Assembly (NCBI RefSeq): GCF_014851395.1
Contig: NW_024040817.1
Span: forward strand, 16,870,610 to 16,934,609
Source: Micropterus salmoides
Taxonomy: Eukaryota; Chordata; Actinopteri; Centrarchiformes; Centrarchidae
Length of the DNA stretch: 64,000 nt
Reading direction: 5' to 3'
Shown: positions 47,511 through 59,490 of the stretch, piece by piece
Numbering within the stretch: position 1 is the first letter of the stretch
How the letters are laid out: every line of letters starts with the position of its first letter
Notes under the pieces: generated by a model
Told to the model about the DNA's origin: nothing
Seen by the model: the letters and a program-made list of their open reading frames with translations, nothing else
The model's database searches: none
Program-made: the position numbers and the translations under genes

Positions 47511-47750
47511 CGGTGCTGAAACAATTAGTCAATTGACACAACATTAATCACCAACCATTTTGATTATCAATTCATCATTTGCATCATTTATTATGTAGAA
47601 AATGCACAACATTTTAGTTTTAGTTTATAACTATCTGTTGTAATATCATTATAAATGTTGTATTTTTTGTTTGTTAACAAGGAGTCACCTTGGGATGTGG
47701 GAAAGTTTTATACAGTAGTCGATTAATCAAAGGGAATCGTTGGTTGCATT
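47511..47750. repeat. Teleost 'gattaatcgatta' repeat, diverged copy
   Basis: GGTGCTGAAACAATTAGTCAATTGAC, ATTTTGATTATCAATTCATCATTTGC and TAGTCGATTAATCAAAGG match the family seen at 14077-14428. Inside tshz intron 1. Confidence 0.5.
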
Positions 47751-48929
47751 TGAAGTGCTGGTATAAGTGGACTTTATATCTAGAGAAAAGGACACAATAA
47801 AGAGTTTGATAGTAACTGCGCTAATCAACATCTTATAAAACTGCATGATATCAGTACCATGATATTTTTTATATATGGCACATATTATACACATTACAGC
47901 TAGATAACTAGTGATTAGTTTAATTAGTAGATGTGAGATATTGTATATAAGATATACAAAGCAGCCATTATTCTGTATTTGCCTTATTACGGGGTCATAG
48001 TTTTGATTGCTGTTGGAAAATTAATGGTATTGCTCAACGTCTAGTCTTGCTTTTAGTTTGCCAGCAACAATATCTTAAATCAAACACTGTCACTCTAAAT
48101 AATGAATCTGTCAGCTAATCATTCAACATGTTAGTGTGACACTGTGTTAAATTTATTCCGCAGGAGTTAAAAAGGTCAAGCTGCAAAAATAATATTTTTT
48201 CTTTTTACCTGTCCTGACAAAAAACATTTAGTTTTACTGACTGAGACAGAGGAAGAGGCGGAGCAAAGTGTGGATGACCAATCCACAGTGGGATGGACCA
48301 GGATACAAGTGTATGGGACTAACATCTTTATACTGTTCTTAGGTTGAATTAGGAAGGGAATCTGAAATCCATGCAGTTTCCCTTTCACTCTTAGATGTTA
48401 AAGTTTTAGAAATATTTGATCCTGTGCTGGATTCTCATCTCCACTGACAGCAGGGAGAGCAGTTTCTGGACTGACAGAATTAGTGCAGGATCATGAAGGG
48501 AGAAAAAGTGACATGCTGTGATACTGTCAAACATGACCATGTGGAAATGTGTTCCTTCATAGCCGAAGACGGTAATTAGTTTGCCTTTGTCTGCTCTCTT
48601 TATAGAAATGTTAGGCAACTGGCTGGGTTTGGCCACTCTCACACTGACGCCACTAATTAAAAAGTTTAGCGCTCTAAACATAAAGTATTCAGATTACAGT
48701 GAGAGGCTGTGGATGCTGTTAATTTCTTTAATATGTGTGATTCAGTGTCTCCAATAAACGAACTTCAGTGCTACGTTTTAATGATCTCTCTGTATAGCTG
48801 AGCTCAGCACATGTTTAATTAAAGCACTCTGCAACACATCCAGATTGAAGCCACAATGAGGTACACACTGATTGAACAGGATGCACAGAGAGCGGCTCGC
48901 CTTGTGAGCTTCTCCACTGACATCAGTTT
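47751..48929. other. Intron 1 sequence, nothing specific
   Basis: AT-rich. The part from about 48390 to 48670 is unique and could be conserved. No exon or bounded repeat. Confidence 0.4.
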
Positions 48930-49145
48930 CTCTTAAACACATGCCCCTTTACTGCCGCCATCGCCACCTCAATGCAAAAGGAGTCTCTTAATTATGACTT
49001 GAGGGTGGGCGGGTGGGGAGAAGTTGAGTTTCCCTTCTTCCCGACGGCATCGTTAGCCGTGGTTCCTAATTATCCAGGTAGCTGACGGATCAGTGACAGG
49101 GCCCCACCGATTAATGCTTACAAATTCAGCAAGGTGTCAAGTCTG
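48930..49145. promoter_or_regulatory. Candidate intronic conserved noncoding element
   Basis: CTGCCGCCATCGCCACCTCAATGCAAAAGG, GTCTCTTAATTATGACTTGAGG, GCATCGTTAGCCG, CCTAATTATCCAGG and CACCGATTAATGC: several TAATTA/TTAAT cores within 200 bp of repeat-free sequence, about 4.2 kb into intron 1. Inference from texture. Confidence 0.4.
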
Positions 49146-51889
49146 CAAGCTGCCTTGATATAATCAACTCAGTGTTAGCCACTTCCCATATACCCATCCC
49201 TAGTTGTTCCAGTGTAAACTCATCAGCAGAGGTTGCAAACAGTGTGAGGTGTGAAAATGTGATGGCAGCACCATGCTGGACACAACTGAAACCTAAGAAC
49301 AAGGTTATGAATGGTTGCAGTCTCAAGCTTGAATGTACACTTATGCTTAGTACATGAACTGTAAATAGTCATACAGTATTTGCAATTCAGGTAGTTTTTA
49401 ATAGTTAAAGAATAGGTGTAGCTGAATATATATTCCACTGAATGTGAAAGATTTTCTTAATACCTTTCCTTTATACTTTATACCTCTGATCTTTCTGCTA
49501 ACAGCTTTTGGTTTGTTTGACAGAACAGGAACAAAATTCTAAGCCGAGCGACATTAATATATTTTGTTGTTGTTACTTTGCATTGTATTTCCTCTGCAGA
49601 AATTTAGCTCACGGCGCCTGTCAACTAAGAAGCCAACACCTTGGAAACTTGTGTTGGTTTTATCGGGATGCTTCTGATAAAGTATTTAATGACATTTGTC
49701 AGAAGTTGAAGCTTCGCTGTGAGGGAAAAAAATTATGCTATTTGAAGTGAAAAGTCTGTAGATGAGAACAGAGCACGCCGTTGTGTGTGTGTGTGTGTGT
49801 GAGTCTGAATCACTGAGCAAGACGAGAGGTTGGTGCAACTCGGCGTGCGCATGCGTGCGCGTGTGTGTGTGAATGTGAAATATTCCGATCCTGTGATAAG
49901 GCAGTATATGTAAAGTGTCATTAACAGGTGACATTGACTGAAGGAGTCGGTGGATATATTTGCTATCCCACACTCCGCTACACCCGCAGTTTCATTTGCA
50001 TGTGGTGTCAGAGTCAGTAGGCCTCCAGGAAATCAAAGACACACTAATACGCACACTCGCACCACTACACTCTCCGTCCTCATCTGCGTGGAGGTTAAGT
50101 GACAAATGAAGATCGATGACTGCTCTTATGGAAAAGAGAGGATTGAAATGAAAATATGTGGGAATTAAGCTCGCCAGCAGGGTGACAATGTAAAGGCATT
50201 CAGGGCTGCGGCCGTGAGGTAAAACTATCCCAGAGCTTAATGAGGTTCAGAGGAAGCAGGAAAACCTGGATTTTCACTCAAGCACAACAAAAGGAGCCTT
50301 GACAAAGAAGTAAAGAAAACAAGGTCTGTTTTTTATTGTTTTTTTTTTTTTTACAAGAATAAGACTCACTAGCATCCTCACTCTTAAATACATCCTGCGT
50401 GTATTTATTGTGTCTGATTTTCAGTGCGTCTGTTTCCCATTCACAAAGATATCTTGGCTTTGATTCAAAACAGCTGCACAACAAAAAGCCACAATGTACA
50501 TTGGGGATGTATAATAATAACAGGAATATAACAAGAATGAAATCATCCACATGAATGCCCTTGAGAGGTTTAGACCACCGGTTGCTGATTATTGTGGAGC
50601 ATACACACTATGTTGGCAAAGTTTTCCTGCTGATTGAGGGAAATAGCCAGTTGGGTGAAAGGAGGCGAGGGGGAAATTACGGGCAGGGTTTCTAATATAA
50701 ATTCTATTGATTGCTTTATACGTATACACTCGCTGAAAACCTTATTTAACATAGCAAATTCTTTATTTTCCACATGTTAAGAAACAGACATCCAGTTATT
50801 TGACTCAACGTTATGCAACCAAAACTATTGTTGGAATATCCTCCTAGTTTATATAGGCTCTGGCAAAGCAGCAAAGAATTGTGGGCAATCAGACACCCAA
50901 AGTGGGCCAACTGCATTTGCTTCTTCACACAAACATTGGACTGTCCGTTTCCTAAAAATTCAAGCAGTTTAATAATCAGACATTGAAGCACAAAGGAAAT
51001 TAGGTGTGAAGAAAGGAATGACAGATGTATAAAAGAAAGAGAAGAAAAATGGCAAGTCATGATTTAAGGCCAGAAGATGGTCTAGGGTACACTTGGAGGT
51101 CAGTGTGTGCTCAGGGGAGTCCATATCTCGACTGTCTCCAGTCTAGAGTGTGTCTTCTGTGTATGTTTTGTTGTTTTCCCATATTTTATTCCATTTATAT
51201 GCAGTCTTGTATGTCTGCAAGTATGTTAGCATAAATACACTTTAAGTTTTTATCTTTCAGTTCCAGTGTAATGTCACATCTGCGTATCTGTATGAATCGT
51301 GTGTGTCCATGCATGATTGGTGCACTGCCAGACAGACGCCGTTATTGGAGAGACAAAGTTATCACTGTTGGCTGCTGTGATTGAATTTGTCCAAAGCCTG
51401 AAAGACTCTACTCTGATTCAGATATTTTGTTTCTGTATTTTGCTCAGGTGATCTCATAAATTACTCAGCATCCTTATTTTTTTTTGTGCTATCCCTGATA
51501 TTAGAAATTACCACTGAGGCGGCTACTCTTGCAGTAATCATGGTGGTGATGCTAGAGATAAGGCTGGAGGTACATGGCCACCAGAGCAGGCACAGTTTAG
51601 ATCGTTCTCAGTACTTCTTCGTATTGAATCTCTTGCTCCCTCAAATTGCTGATACTTGAGTCAAGAGCTCAGTCAGTTAAGCTAAGACTGAAATACTGCC
51701 TTTGATCCACAAAGTAAACAGCGCTGAGTGCCCTGTACTACCCAGCCCTGAAGTTGTGTTGCTTCTGTTAACCAGCCTTGAACATCTGGGTTGAAGGAGG
51801 GTGGGTGAGGGGAGGAAGACAACAGAGGGAGAGAAAGAGGGGCTGTGAAGAAAAGGTATTAAAAGTGACAGATGAACAGGACTTGGGCA
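49146..51889. other. Intron 1 sequence with possible short conserved pieces
   Basis: (TG)n at about 49782-49801, with alternating GCGTGCGCATGCGTGCGCGTGTGTG at 49842-49870. Unique blocks at 49596-49735 and 50140-50265 (AGCTCGCCAGCAGGGTGACAATG) may be regulatory. T run at 50338-50352. No exon seen. Confidence 0.4.
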
Positions 51890-52190
51890 GACGTTCTCCT
51901 GCAGCTGTGACTGCTGCCATTGCTCTGACAGGTGTCAATTAAGAATTACTGCCGAGACCCTGTAGTCATTTTTTCCCTGCCCAGCTGTCTGTCTGTGTGC
52001 CTTTTTGAGAAATAACACTTTACCCTTGTCAGTGCTTTAGCGCTTAGCCGCGGTCGCCCCACAAAATGAGTGCATAGCGGGCACGCTAATCGATAACCAG
52101 TGTATTAGCAATTATTTTGCCAATTGATTTATGGTGGGGCAGCGACTCCCACCGTGTTGTTATTAGCTGCTGATTATATGTGCCTGTGCT
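51890..52190. promoter_or_regulatory. Candidate intronic conserved noncoding element
   Basis: CTGACAGGTGTCAATTAAGAATTACTGC combines a TGACAGGTGTCA palindrome (51927-51938) with AATTA cores. It is followed by TTAGCGCTTAGCCGCGG, CACGCTAATCGATAACC, GTATTAGCAATTATTTTGCCAATTGATTTATGG and TTATTAGCTGCTGATTATATG. Repeat-free for 300 bp, with no open frame, about 7 kb into intron 1. It is the most enhancer-like block in the intron. Inference; alignment would decide. Confidence 0.45.
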
Positions 52191-52680
52191 CTACTGCAGA
52201 CACCCACACCAACACATTCACTTGCTTTTGCTGCTGCTAGATAAATACATTTTATCCTTTAGAGCTGCAGACACAAGAAGGGACAAAAATAAACACATAT
52301 GTCCTTTTTGATTGTCAGTTTAGTCCTTGAACTTGTCTCATGAGTTCCTCAGATAATGTAGAACAGTTTCATGTTACCATCATTTCATTCTCTTTTGTGT
52401 TTTAAATGATACCAAGTATATTAAATACTTACACCACTATGTAGTATCTCAAAACTAAACTCTCTGGCTGGACAAAAGTATGTGTGTAATTCATATGTCT
52501 AGTATGAAATTATTTGAAACATGTTGCTTTTGTACGCCAGGCACCCTGTTCGCTTCCCATAATTCCAACAAAAGGAACCGGCCCGCAGTTTTTTTAAATT
52601 TTAGAAACCACCTTCTTGTCACCTTGTAGGTTAAAGATAACTTCATAGGCTGTTCAAGAAAAGAGAAGATGGATTGTTAA
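52191..52680. other. Intron 1 sequence, nothing recognised
   Basis: AT-rich unique DNA. Confidence 0.45.
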
Positions 52681-52998
52681 GCTAATCCGATCCATATTTG
52701 GCCCATGTTGACCTAATTAAGCGGATCAGGTATCGGCCAGATGTGACAGATCCACATTAAATACAGATTCTTCCTCAATGTCATTAAAATAATTTAAGTG
52801 TTTCTGCTATCAGTTACATTCATTAAGTCAAGGCAGCAATCCGCAGCAATTCTGTGGCCTCATGTTATTTTACATAAAATGATCCAAATGAATTCTACAT
52901 ATTTTAAATTTAAGGAAGTAAAGAAGCATGGTAGATACACTGAGTTTAGGTAGTGGAATTGGTATTAGGGAAGAAAAGGTTGTATTGGTGCATCCCTA
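52681..52998. mobile_element. hAT-like element, truncated
   Basis: The right end TTGGTGCATCCCTA (52985-52998) is the reverse of TAGGGATGCACCAA, the terminus also seen at 26156. Inside, TCCGATCCATATTTGG and GCGGATCAGGTATCGGCCAG fit the GATCGG-type interior of teleost hAT MITEs. The left terminus is missing. Confidence 0.55.
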
Positions 52999-53106
52999 GA
53001 TTTAGTTTTTTCTAGCAATGTAAACTTTCCATTTACTCTTCAATTATTTCAGTAAAACAAATTAATTGAAAAGTTATTATTGATTTCAAAAGGGAATGCT
53101 GACATG
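52999..53106. other. Short intron spacer ending in hAT target duplication
   Basis: Unique AT-rich DNA; its last 8 bases, CTGACATG, are the left target duplication of the next element. Confidence 0.6.
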
Positions 53107-53684
53107 TAGGGTTGGGCTGATGGCGATGACTGAGAGACATGACGTTGAGCCAGCATCGTGATTGTAAATCCCCCCCCCCCCCAAAAAAAACTCTCAAATT
53201 TTGACATTATACCACCCTGTGAAAGCAGGTTTTAATAACAACGAACTTATTCTTATTGTTTTTAAGTATGCTTTGCATCTGCCTCGGAAGTCTCTCTACC
53301 CACACTCTGACACACTCACACACACCTACACCTCAGGTGAATACCCCGACTTGCCCCGCCTCTGTCTGTCTCAGGCTCCATTTTCTCCATCAGCAGTATG
53401 TTTTATAAAGTCGCATAAAAGACTGATCGTCTTTTTTCCGTATATTTCCACCAGCGATCCGTTATCACGGAGGCAGGTGAGCCAAGCATCGGCTTATTAA
53501 TGACGCAGCCTATCAAACAACGAAAGTTAATACCGAGTGAAGTCTGTGCCAGAACACATGCACATAAGACGACTCCTGCCCCCCCCCCCCCCCCCCCCCC
53601 CCGTGCACCTGATGACATCATCCATCCCAATGTTTCATTGTAGACATCGTCCGATGGACATTTTGTAGACATCGCCCAACCTTA
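53107..53684. mobile_element. hAT-like MITE, 578 bp, with perfect 8-bp target duplication
   Basis: The left end TAGGGTTGGGC and the right end (reverse complement TAAGGTTGGGC) match at 10 of 11 positions. CTGACATG is present on both sides (53099-53106 and 53685-53692). The interior has C/A runs near 53170-53190 and a C run of about 24 at 53579-53602. There is no transposase. The intact duplication indicates a fairly recent insertion into tshz intron 1. Confidence 0.88.
53579..53602. repeat. Poly-C run (about 24 C)
   Basis: Uninterrupted C inside the hAT MITE. The length is likely to be polymorphic and error-prone in sequencing. Confidence 0.9.
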
Positions 53685-53692
53685 CTGACATG

Positions 53693-55649
53693 CTAACAAT
53701 ATCTACGACTAGCAGGATGGCTTGAAACACTCAGAAACTATCTAGCGGAGACAAGTAAGAGACATTCAAAGCACTAACTACTGCCGTACTTTTTGGCTGA
53801 ATGTTGTATCTCAGCAGAAATTCCATTAAAGTTCCGAACAGGAAAATTAAAAGTAGAGTTGCATCAATTCTTCACACCAAACTATAAAGCAACCCATAAA
53901 AGGCTTGAGGCTTACAAATAGAATTAGTGCATTCTGTTTGTTTTGTTATGGTTGCAGAGGGCTGGATATGTACACATGATAACTGTACACTGTTGCTTTT
54001 TTGAATATAATCCCCCTGTAAACATCAGGAGAACATTAACATTAATTAAACATATGCAAACTAAGCAGCAGCTTGGGGTAAAAGTTTCTTTTTCCCTCCA
54101 CAGCTCAAAAGAGAGCCTTGGTTGCGCTGTATGTAGAGCATGTTTTGCAAAAAACAGCAAAGGACCGGTACTGTAAATCATGAGAAGAAAGGTACTTGTT
54201 TTTATTACATGGAGACTGATAAAAGCTGGCCTCAGCATATCCAGCAATTGGTGCAAGTGGACGAAAGTCAGGGGGCGGAAATTTCTATCCCCAAGGGAGT
54301 GTTTATTTAACCGATAAGGTGGGTTGAGAAGCAATGAATATCATTTTTTTTGGACACTAGTTTACTGCAGATAAGCCATCTGGGAACGGATACAGTTAAC
54401 AGATGACACTCTGTCCTTGAGAGCGGACGCTGGGGAAGGTCATGCTGCAGCCTGGTGTAGTGCCACTGCCATCTCTCTTTCCTCCCCCCCCCTAATCTTT
54501 ATCTCAGCCTACCCCCCCCCCCCCTCTCTCTCTCTCCATGTTTTTGGGATAACTGGCCTCCTCTCTCTCTCTCCCTGTAAGCCTTTTCTCATCTTCCTAT
54601 CTGTCATCAATCTCTATCTTACTGACTCAATTCTCCTCAACCCTGCTCATATTTTCTTTCATCTTTCTCCCTGTCTCTCGCCCTCATCTATCGCTTTCTC
54701 ACCGGATGCTCAAGAAGCAGTGAACTGGTTACAAGAACATGAACTCCACGTCTGAAAAGGAGAGCGTAATACCCTTTCAGGCCCACTGGCCATGTTCTCA
54801 TATTTCAGGAACCTCTTTTTCTTTTCTTTTTTTTCAGTAGTCTGATTTCAGCGACATCCTGAAGTCACACTTCTGAGTTGTAAAAATATCCGAAAGGTCA
54901 CAGGGTAGTTAAGTTTTGTGTCGTCTTCTTTGGAGTCTAAACACATGACTGTCTGTCACAATTTTTCCAAGAGCCATTTCCATTCCCATTAAGCAGACAG
55001 TTATCCATAAAGCTTGTTGCACAGGAAAAGAATCAAAGCATATTTTATTGGTGTCTATTCAGTTTGGTTTGAGGCTTTCGTTAAAAAGAAACCCATTGAC
55101 CACAATTCGCTCAGGGTTACACAAAGTAATCACTTAACAGTTGTCGGCTTGATGGGCAGTTGAAAGGGGATATAATGTCTCAGGATTCCAGTCAATTCAA
55201 CAACACCACATGTCCCCCCCCCCCCCTCTTAAAAAATATATTCCTCCCAAATCTTCCCTTAGCCGCCGTTCTGTCTCAGACAGTGACAATCACAGGGGGG
55301 GTATAAGCTCAGCTCTGTCCCTCTAAGTCGTCTGTCTCAGAGAGAACAGTGGGAGTTCTCTTGTACACCCAAATGTCTCCTTGGTCAGTGCGTCTCTCTC
55401 ATGTCACTCAGTCCCTCATACAACAAACCGACTCTGTCTGTCTAACTCGCTGTCCGCCTGAGCATCTGTTTCTGATCACCTGTGTCTCTTTCTGTCTGTC
55501 TGGCTCTGGTCTCTCTCATCCTGATGGTACGTGATAACAGGACTGCCACTACATCAAACCAACTACCTTGAAAACATTTTGACATTGAATAATGTTTGTG
55601 TGATACTCTGCATCAACATTGAACTCGGACGTAAAAACAAGAATGAATG
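53693..55649. other. Intron 1 sequence with pyrimidine and poly-C tracts
   Basis: C runs near 54484-54493, 54513-54524 and 55205-55217, and CT-rich stretches at 54524-54580. A 136-codon minus-strand frame (53924-54334) has no recognisable domain. No exon or bounded transposon. Confidence 0.5.
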
Positions 55650-56170
55650 ATGTGATGTACATTTACTCAAGTACTGTAATTAAGTACAATTTTGAGGTAG
55701 TTAACTCGAGTATTTCCACTTTACTCCGCTACATTTATCTGACAGCTGGAGTTACACATTACATAAGTGTATTTCTCAAAATGTTGAACTATTCCTTTTA
55801 AGATTTTCATATTAAAAATACGATCAGTTCATGAAATACGAGCTGTTGTTGTAGACTGAACAACCGCTTATAAAGTAGTTCAGATGAGTGCCATCTCAAC
55901 CAGCTACACCATTGAAATGCTGCTTACACATCAGTGATAATCGATAAAATAATCCATAATAATGTCTAGTAATATACCACTGTCATGATATGTACTTTAC
56001 TTTTTGATACTTTGAGTACAATTATTTGTTTTGTACTTTTTTCCTTGTTGTTGATGACTTCCTCCTGCAAAATACTGTTCACAAAAGGTTTCTGGATCTT
56101 GTCTAACTGGTCCATTTATGTCGATTTATTAGTATTGTACTTTGTATCTTACCTAATACTTTGGGTGCCG
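55650..56170. repeat. Teleost 'acttgagtattt' interspersed repeat, diverged
   Basis: ATGTACATTTACTCAAGTACTGTAATTAAGTACAATTTTGAGGTAG, CTCGAGTATTTCCACTTTACTCCGCTACATTTATCTGACAGCTGGAGTTAC and, further on, TTTGATACTTTGAGTACAATTATTTG...TTGTACTTTT are hallmarks of a repeat very common in spiny-rayed fishes. Confidence 0.7.
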
Positions 56171-58053
56171 TTTGCTGTTTCACCTTTGTGAAGGTCTGTG
56201 TAATATATCTGTCATCTTGCTGAATACTCAACAGTATATTTGGAATCTGTCTGGCCTTACATTAAAAGTCCAAGAATGGCCACATTCCCAGTGTGTATGA
56301 CTCATTTCTAGGTGAGTGTGACATACTTTTTTTTTTACTTGACTAATCGGTCAAGGTTTGTCACTTCATTCCTTTTTCTGCCTTGCCTCATAGTTGGAGC
56401 TTCCTTCTTTAACTTGGCTTAACAAATACTGCTATCAGATTTTAGCGACCAGAAAATAAGCCTAGAGAAAGTCATGCCTTACACATTGAACTGGGAATGA
56501 CTCTGTAACAATATTTACATCTAACTGGACAGCAACCCTCAGCTAAAAATATACATGGCATTTATCAAAAACATACTATGCTTTGATTTGTGTGCTACAG
56601 TTTGTTTTAGGGCTGCAATTTAATATTATTTGAATGACCAACGGTTATTTTCTTGAATATTCAATTATTCAGTTGGTCTATAAAAAGTTGGAAATAGTAA
56701 AAAAAAAATGGCCATTAATATTTACAATTTGATGTCATCAAATTGCCTGTTTTGTCAGGACCCACCCAAATATATTCAGTTTTGGCATTTTTTCTTTTTA
56801 AAAGAAAGGTTCGATACATTTGCTTGATATGTTTTCTTACTGTATGGAACACATAAAAAGGGTCAGTTGCATTCACTACCCAACATCATTTATTAACTCA
56901 ACAGAAGTATACAAACTGATGAGTTAAAGTTAAGTTTACATGTCATCTTGATTTCAATCATTCTTCTACCCAACATGAGAAAGAAATGTGTGCAGCTTTG
57001 AACTTGCCTGTTGTTGGGGCTGCCAGAGAAACTCTCATATCAACTTATCAGTGTGAGAAACAGGAGACACAGCCTCGGTGTTTGTGATTAGAGCCCACTG
57101 TGTGAGAGACCAGGACTCAGGATGTGCTTTGTATGCCTGGGGAGGTTTGGACTGACTCCTTGATGTATCTAGTTACTTTATTTCATAAGAAGAGCCAGAC
57201 AATATCCATAACCTTAAGTTCCTTTTGTGCGGACAGGGCGAAGCTTTTGTCAGTAGAGAGAATGCGCATGTCAGGATTGTTCTATTAAAGTTGGTCAAAG
57301 TAAAGTTCAGGGCCCAGAATGGCTTGTGCTGATTAAAATCAAGTTCAGTCATTTACCTTGTGACACTCTCAGCTACAGTGACTTCACCACGCTATAACAG
57401 TAGCCAGCCAGAGAGAGGCCAGAATACTCTCAAAAGGACTTTTTTTGTTCAAGATAAAATCACTTTGTATCTAAGAATTGCTTTTTTTTCTTTCACCTTT
57501 GTATTGCACTGATCTGCTATAATACAAAAAAAAATATGTGAGTGACTAGACATTAATACGAGGTAATACAAGACCGCATTATTGCCGATCCAGGACATTT
57601 AACATCTAAAGCAGTTTTGGAAAAGAGGTTTTGGAAAAGAACTTTTGGAGCACCCATGGTTGTTGGCAAATCTATCATTCTATTTACAAAAAGACAAGAT
57701 ATGACATTGTGCTGTGAGGCTTAATTAAAAGTTGAGAATATCTAAAAGCTTGAAAATTGCTAAGCTAAAAGTTAACCACATTACTGGGCCATCTGAATAG
57801 AAGCTGGTTAACAAGACATTTTCATATATTTATAGGAAGCCATAAAACTATTTTAAAACCACAGTTGGACATTTTTAGTCTTGCAGTGGCAGACAGTGGC
57901 GCTACTGTGGACGCAGTGCTGATGGCACAATCCTGAACGGATGAAAATGTGCCCCCCTCCTCTCGATATTTGGGATCTATTATGTATGGAGGAGCTGAGT
58001 GTCTACATGACCGGGGCCAGAGAACTAGACAGGACTGAGTGAGGCACTATTGT

Positions 58054-58055
<2 letters not shown>
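56171..58055. other. Intron 1 sequence, nothing specific
   Basis: AT-rich, interrupted by a diverged repeat at 56609-56800. A 14-bp unit (TTTTGGAAAAGAGG) is tandemly repeated about twice at 57615-57648. No exon. Confidence 0.45.
56609..56800. repeat. Teleost 'gattaatcgatta' repeat, partial copy
   Basis: AGGGCTGCAATTTAATATTATTTGAATGACCAACGG, TATTCAATTATTCAGTTGGTCTATAAAAAGTTGGAAATAGTAAAAAAAAAATGGCC and ATATTCAGTTTTGG match the left half of the family at 14077-14428. Confidence 0.65.

Positions 58056-58088
<33 letters not shown>
58056..58088. repeat. (TG)n microsatellite, about 16 units
   Basis: Directly precedes the long purine-rich tract. Overlapping minus-strand frames of 111-122 codons are low-complexity artefacts. 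Confidence 0.97.
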
Positions 58089-58091
<3 letters not shown>

Positions 58092-58375
58092 AGGGGCATA
58101 AAGGGGTGAGAAAAAGAGAGTGACAGCAGACAAAAAAGAACCAGGGAGGGGTGGGGGTGGATGAGGAGGGAGTGGAAAAAGAGGAGGCAAAGCAACAGAG
58201 GAGTGAAAGAGAAATGACTTGAGGGGTTGAGGGATGGAGAGAGAGGTGGATAAAGCAAGAGAGAAAAAAGTATCAAGGCAATGGAGAAGAAAAAAAGAGA
58301 GAGGGAGAGAGACAGTGAAAGCAGTTGGATCGTGGAGGAGAGAGAAAGGGAGAGAGGGGAGGATGTCACCCATGG
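58089..58375. repeat. Long purine-rich (G/A) tract
   Basis: Nearly 290 bp dominated by A and G on the + strand (GAGGAGGGG, GGGGTGGGGGTGG, AGAGAGAGGTGG, AAAAAAAGAGAGAGGGAGAGAGA, GGAGAGAGAAAGGGAGAGAGGGGAGG) with few interruptions. Open frames on both strands are compositional. Confidence 0.8.
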
Positions 58376-59334
58376 CTGCCACTCATCACTCACAGCTTAA
58401 TGACGCTGTTTTTTTTCTCCCTTCTCCCGCTTCTTTTCTGTGGGAGAGGGGGGTGGGGAGTTCGGCCGGCGCCCAATCAAACAGGGTCAAGCAGAGTTCA
58501 CCACCTCCAGGTGGGACTGTCCTACACCAGGGAAATGTTTGTGGAAGTGTGTGTGTGCATGTGTAGCTGGAAGGACCAGAAATAGTTTAGCAAGGACGAT
58601 TTTTAGAAATTCTTGCAAACAAATCTGGCGAGGCTTAGTGTTAGGATTACGGTAAAGTTCTAGCATGCTCACGTGGCGGACGGAAAAAGGCGGACAGGGG
58701 ATGCAGGTTCTTTAATGTCTGACAGTTCTGTAAACATGTTTAAGGTTTTTGTTTTGCCTGCCTGTCAGGCTTTTAATTTCGGTTAAAGGTGCAAATGCCT
58801 TGCCCAAAGTTTGTGTTCATGTGTTTACATATGTGTATGTCACAAGCATGTGTGTTTATGTGTGTGTGTGTTTGTGTGCGCGCTTGTTTGTTTTCAAGAA
58901 AACCACTCATGCTGTCTGTTGCTTCCTTCTGCGATTGGCCTGATTCCTGTTCCAGCATTGGAGTTGTGATTCAGTATGTGTGTGTGTGTGTGTGTGTGTG
59001 TGCACTCAGTTCCACTTGTCCTCTCACTCATTCCCGTTTCTGGGAAGCATCAACCGTTTTAAACTCAAACGGCAGGATTTTTTTCCCCCTCGCTTTCCTC
59101 CTCGCACCAAATTTGGGGAACAGCTGGGGCGGCCATGACGATGATTTGTCTCTCTCTGCCCGTCCGCCTGACAGGTTGAGAACATGCGCACACACAAACG
59201 TGCACACACTCACTCGGGGGAGACACAGACATTCACTAATAGCACATACACACATAATTAAACATGCGCTCAGTATCACAGACAAGACAGGCACAAACGC
59301 ACATACACACACATAGACACATACCCCTTATAAG
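58376..59334. other. Intron 1 sequence with short repeats
   Basis: TG-rich patches at 58831-58880, (TG)n at 58976-59002 and CA-rich stretches near 59185-59320. A 175-codon frame at 58789-59316 is repeat-driven and shows no domain. Confidence 0.5.
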
Positions 59335-59490
59335 AGGCCACGTTCTCAGGGTGCTGCCAAAACACTCCGATTTCCTTTAGCCTGGGCGGCCATACATCAG
59401 CTTGGGGCCTCCCAGCCCGGATGGCAGGGGCTGACAGAATGACATGTGTCATTTATCAAACGAGGGGCGCCAGGCCTCAGGAAAAGAACA
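59335..59490. promoter_or_regulatory. Candidate intronic conserved noncoding element
   Basis: GC-balanced unique block containing GGGCGGCCATACATCAGCTTGGGG and CTGACAGAATGACATGTGTCATTTATC (TGACATGTGTCA is a near-palindromic core). Flanked by CA-repeats. Inference only. Confidence 0.3.

Noticed and set aside
58789..59316. 175-codon open frame
   Set aside because: Built largely on TG and CA repeats (Cys-Val and Thr-His runs).
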